DNA from: CANJQH01 sp031368515 | GTDB lineage: Bacteria; Chloroflexota; Anaerolineae; J036; Brachytrichaceae | DNA: 7,563 nucleotides | NCBI GenBank assembly: GCA_031368515.1 | Contig: JANMNW010000301.1 | Location: 1 to 7,563, forward strand | Direction: 5' to 3' | Shown here: positions 5,642 to 7,563 of the stretch, piece by piece | Layout: each line of letters starts with the position of its first letter | Numbering within the stretch: position 1 is the stretch's first letter | Made by a program: the position numbers and the translations under genes | The notes under the pieces: model-generated | Seen by the model: the letters and a program-made list of their open reading frames with translations, nothing else | Database searches by the model: none | Told to the model about the DNA's origin: nothing

Positions 5642-7563
5642 AACAAATCAAGCCCAGCCAACTGATTGTGATGCGCAAACGCAAGCGCAAAGCCGAGCGC
5701 AGCGGGCCGGCGCGCCGCCTGATCCAGCTGGCCGTGCCCAGCTTTGCCGCAATCATCGCCATCATCCTGGCCGTGCCAGCCAGCGCCGCAGCCGCCGCGC
5801 TGGGCGTCTATTCCTACTTTACGCGGGACCTGCCGGATGTGTCACGCATCGAAGGCACAGTTACAAGCGACTTTCAGACTACGAAAATTTACGACCGCAA
5901 GGGCGCCCTGCTCTATGAAATCATCGACCAAAGCGGCGGCGATCGCTCGTGGGTCAAGCTGCCGCAAGTGTCGGCCAATCTCACCTGCGCCACCGTCGCC
6001 ATCGAAGACAAGACTTTTTGGGACAACCGCGGCTTTGACATGCGCGGCATTGCGCGCGCGGTTGTCGCCACGCTGCGCGGCGGCGCCCAGCAGGGCGGCT
6101 CGGGCATCACGCAACAAGTGGTCAAAAACGTGGTGCTGCCGCCCGAAGAACGCGCCGGACCCAAGCGCACGACATCGGTCAAGATCAAGGAAGTGCTGCT
6201 CTCGACCGAGATCACCCGCCGTTACGAAAAGGAGCAGGTGCTCGAGTGGTATCTGAACACAAACTTTTACGGCAATCTGGCCTACGGCATTGAATCTGCC
6301 TCGCAGATCTATTTCAACAAAAAAGCGCAGGATCTGGATCTGGCCGAGGCTGCCATGCTCGCAGCCATCCCGCAATCACCCAAGAAAAATCCGTTCACCG
6401 ACCCGGTCGCCGCCAAAGACCGCCAGGAGCTGGTGCTCGATCTGATGATCGAACGCTCGGCGTCGGGGGTGCGCGGCTGCAACGTCACCCCGCAGATGGC
6501 GGCGGCGGCCAAGCGCCAGCAGCTAGTGCTGGCCAGCAAGTCCGAACGCTTCGGCATCAAGTCGCCGCACTTCTCGGTGTTCGCGCGCGACCGGGCGGTT
6601 GAACTGCTGTCCGATCAGCGCGGCATCGGCGTCGAAGCCGCGACAGAGCTGGTCAACCGCGGCGGCCTGAAGATTTACACCACGCTGGATCTGCAGGTCG
6701 ACGAGGAAGTGCGGCGCATCGCCAATGAGCAGATCGCCAAGCTGCAGGCCGATAAAAAAGAAGCCAACAACGCCAGTGTGGTGGTCATCAAGCAGAGCAC
6801 GGGCGAGATCCTGTCCATGGTCGGCAGCGTCGATTTCTATGATCGCAACATTGACGGCGAATTCAATGTGGCTACCGGATTGCGCCAGCCAGGTTCGTCG
6901 TTCAAACCGATCACCTATTTGGAACTGCTGCGCCAGGGCTCGTCGCCGGCCACGTTCTTTTGGGATGTGCGCAAGACGTTCGACACCGGCACCGATGTGC
7001 CGTATGTGCCCGAAAACTACGACCGCAAGTATCACGGGCCGGTGCGGCTGCGCAATGCGCTGGCGCGCTCCTACAACATTCCGGCGGTCGAAGCGCTGGA
7101 ACGCGCAGGCATTGGCAATGTCATCCGCATTGCGCAACGTCTGGGCATCACTGATCTGGATCGCGGGCTGCAGTACTACGGACTGGCGCTCACGCTCGGC
7201 GGCGGCGAAGTCAAGCTGCTCGACATGACCTATGCCTACGCCACCATCGCCAACGGCGCCAGCATGATCGGCATGCCGCGACCGCGCGATCTGAAGAAAG
7301 CCGGCCTGCGAGATCTGGACCCGGTGTCGATCCTGCGCATTGAGGACGCCAACGGCGCGATCCTGTTCGATTACAAGCCGGCGGTCAACCCCAGCCTGCT
7401 CGGGCCCGACAGCGAACGGCTGACCTACATTCTCAAAGACATCATGTCGGATTCGCGCGCACGCGCGCCGGCATTTGGCTTCCCGTCGGTGCTGGATCTG
7501 GACAACCAGCGGCCCGCCGCCGTCAAAACAGGCACCACCAACGATTACAAGGACAACTGGACG
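5638..7563 (+). CDS. Class A penicillin-binding protein (glycosyltransferase 51 + transpeptidase), 3' end cut by the window
   Basis: This membrane-anchored peptidoglycan synthase polymerises lipid II and cross-links the strands outside the cell; 642 codons are visible. A very basic cytoplasmic tail (MRKRKRK at 12-18) precedes one membrane helix (about 28-60). The GT51 domain has E123 in AIEDKTFW (catalytic Glu), GGSGITQQVVKN (153-164), KIKE with E185, EWYLNTNFYG (203-212) and LAEAAMLAAIPQSP (235-248). The transpeptidase has the nucleophile S420 and K423 in PGSSFKP, S478-Y479-N480, and K630-T631-G632 shortly before the window ends. Class A proteins usually continue roughly 50-250 residues further. 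The start at 5638 gives a full basic tail, but no Shine-Dalgarno precedes it; an in-frame GTG at 5614 and the ATG at 5671 (residue 12) are alternatives. The gene is transcribed away from the ABC operon. Unusual residues: G156 where the family has Thr in GxSTITQQ, and FWDNRGFD where it has F..H.G(V/F)D. Confidence 0.96.
   Translation, partial: MKQIKPSQLIVMRKRKRKAERSGPARRLIQLAVPSFAAIIAIILAVPASAAAAALGVYSYFTRDLPDVSRIEGTVTSDFQTTKIYDRKGALLYEIIDQSGGDRSWVKLPQVSANLTCATVAIEDKTFWDNRGFDMRGIARAVVATLRGGAQQGGSGITQQVVKNVVLPPEERAGPKRTTSVKIKEVLLSTEITRRYEKEQVLEWYLNTNFYGNLAYGIESASQIYFNKKAQDLDLAEAAMLAAIPQSPKKNPFTDPVAAKDRQELVLDLMIERSASGVRGCNVTPQMAAAAKRQQLVLASKSERFGIKSPHFSVFARDRAVELLSDQRGIGVEAATELVNRGGLKIYTTLDLQVDEEVRRIANEQIAKLQADKKEANNASVVVIKQSTGEILSMVGSVDFYDRNIDGEFNVATGLRQPGSSFKPITYLELLRQGSSPATFFWDVRKTFDTGTDVPYVPENYDRKYHGPVRLRNALARSYNIPAVEALERAGIGNVIRIAQRLGITDLDRGLQYYGLALTLGGGEVKLLDMTYAYATIANGASMIGMPRPRDLKKAGLRDLDPVSILRIEDANGAILFDYKPAVNPSLLGPDSERLTYILKDIMSDSRARAPAFGFPSVLDLDNQRPAAVKTGTTNDYKDNWT

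Noticed and set aside
5302..5661. A 119-codon minus-strand frame in the divergent intergenic region
   Set aside because: It has no Shine-Dalgarno sequence, no recognisable family and a composition (many Arg, His, Pro, Ser, Cys) unlike the real genes here. It also covers the segment that is better explained by base pairing.
5842..6375. A 177-codon minus-strand frame inside the penicillin-binding protein gene
   Set aside because: It is a shadow of the GT51-coding region, whose motifs on the plus strand are unambiguous.

Overview
This GC-rich window (about 60% GC by eye) holds six protein genes in two divergent blocks. The best guess at the organism is a member of the Chloroflexota, probably Anaerolineae-like. 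That rests on family knowledge: the penicillin-binding protein has the wording I associate with that phylum (an N-terminal TTKIYDRKGALLYE segment, FWDNRGFD in place of the usual F..H.GxD, and SMVGSVDFYDRNIDG before the SxxK box). No marker gene is present, so this is an inference.

Minus strand, 265 to 1: the first 88 codons of purK (purine biosynthesis), running off the left edge. Then a 204-bp gap (266-469) with no gene, carrying two copies of a 13-bp GC-rich repeat and small inverted repeats. Minus strand, 5246 down to 470: a tightly packed four-gene operon for a MacAB/YknXYZ-type ABC system. In transcription order it encodes a lipoprotein membrane-fusion subunit with a long coiled-coil hairpin, a MacB/LolD-type ATPase and two tandem MacB/FtsX-type permeases. 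Gaps inside the operon are 7, 4 and 2 nt. MacB normally fuses ATPase and permease in one chain; here they are separate and the permease is present twice, which suggests a heterodimeric membrane core fed by one ATPase and docked to the fusion lipoprotein for outward export or release of a substrate that the sequence does not identify.

The 391-bp divergent intergenic region (5247-5637) contains no convincing protein gene. It holds the strong ribosome binding site of the operon, a 13-bp palindrome, and the most interesting item in the window: a 111-nt segment (5464-5574) that folds on paper into a long rod of four stacked helices, about 34 base pairs. Two G.U wobbles in the outer helix make sense only if the plus strand is transcribed, so it looks like a 5' leader element of the downstream gene or a small RNA. 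I could not match it to a known RNA family.

Plus strand, 5638 to the right edge: a class A penicillin-binding protein (glycosyltransferase 51 plus transpeptidase), 642 codons seen, cut just after the KTG box. It builds and cross-links peptidoglycan, so the right half of the window is about the cell envelope.
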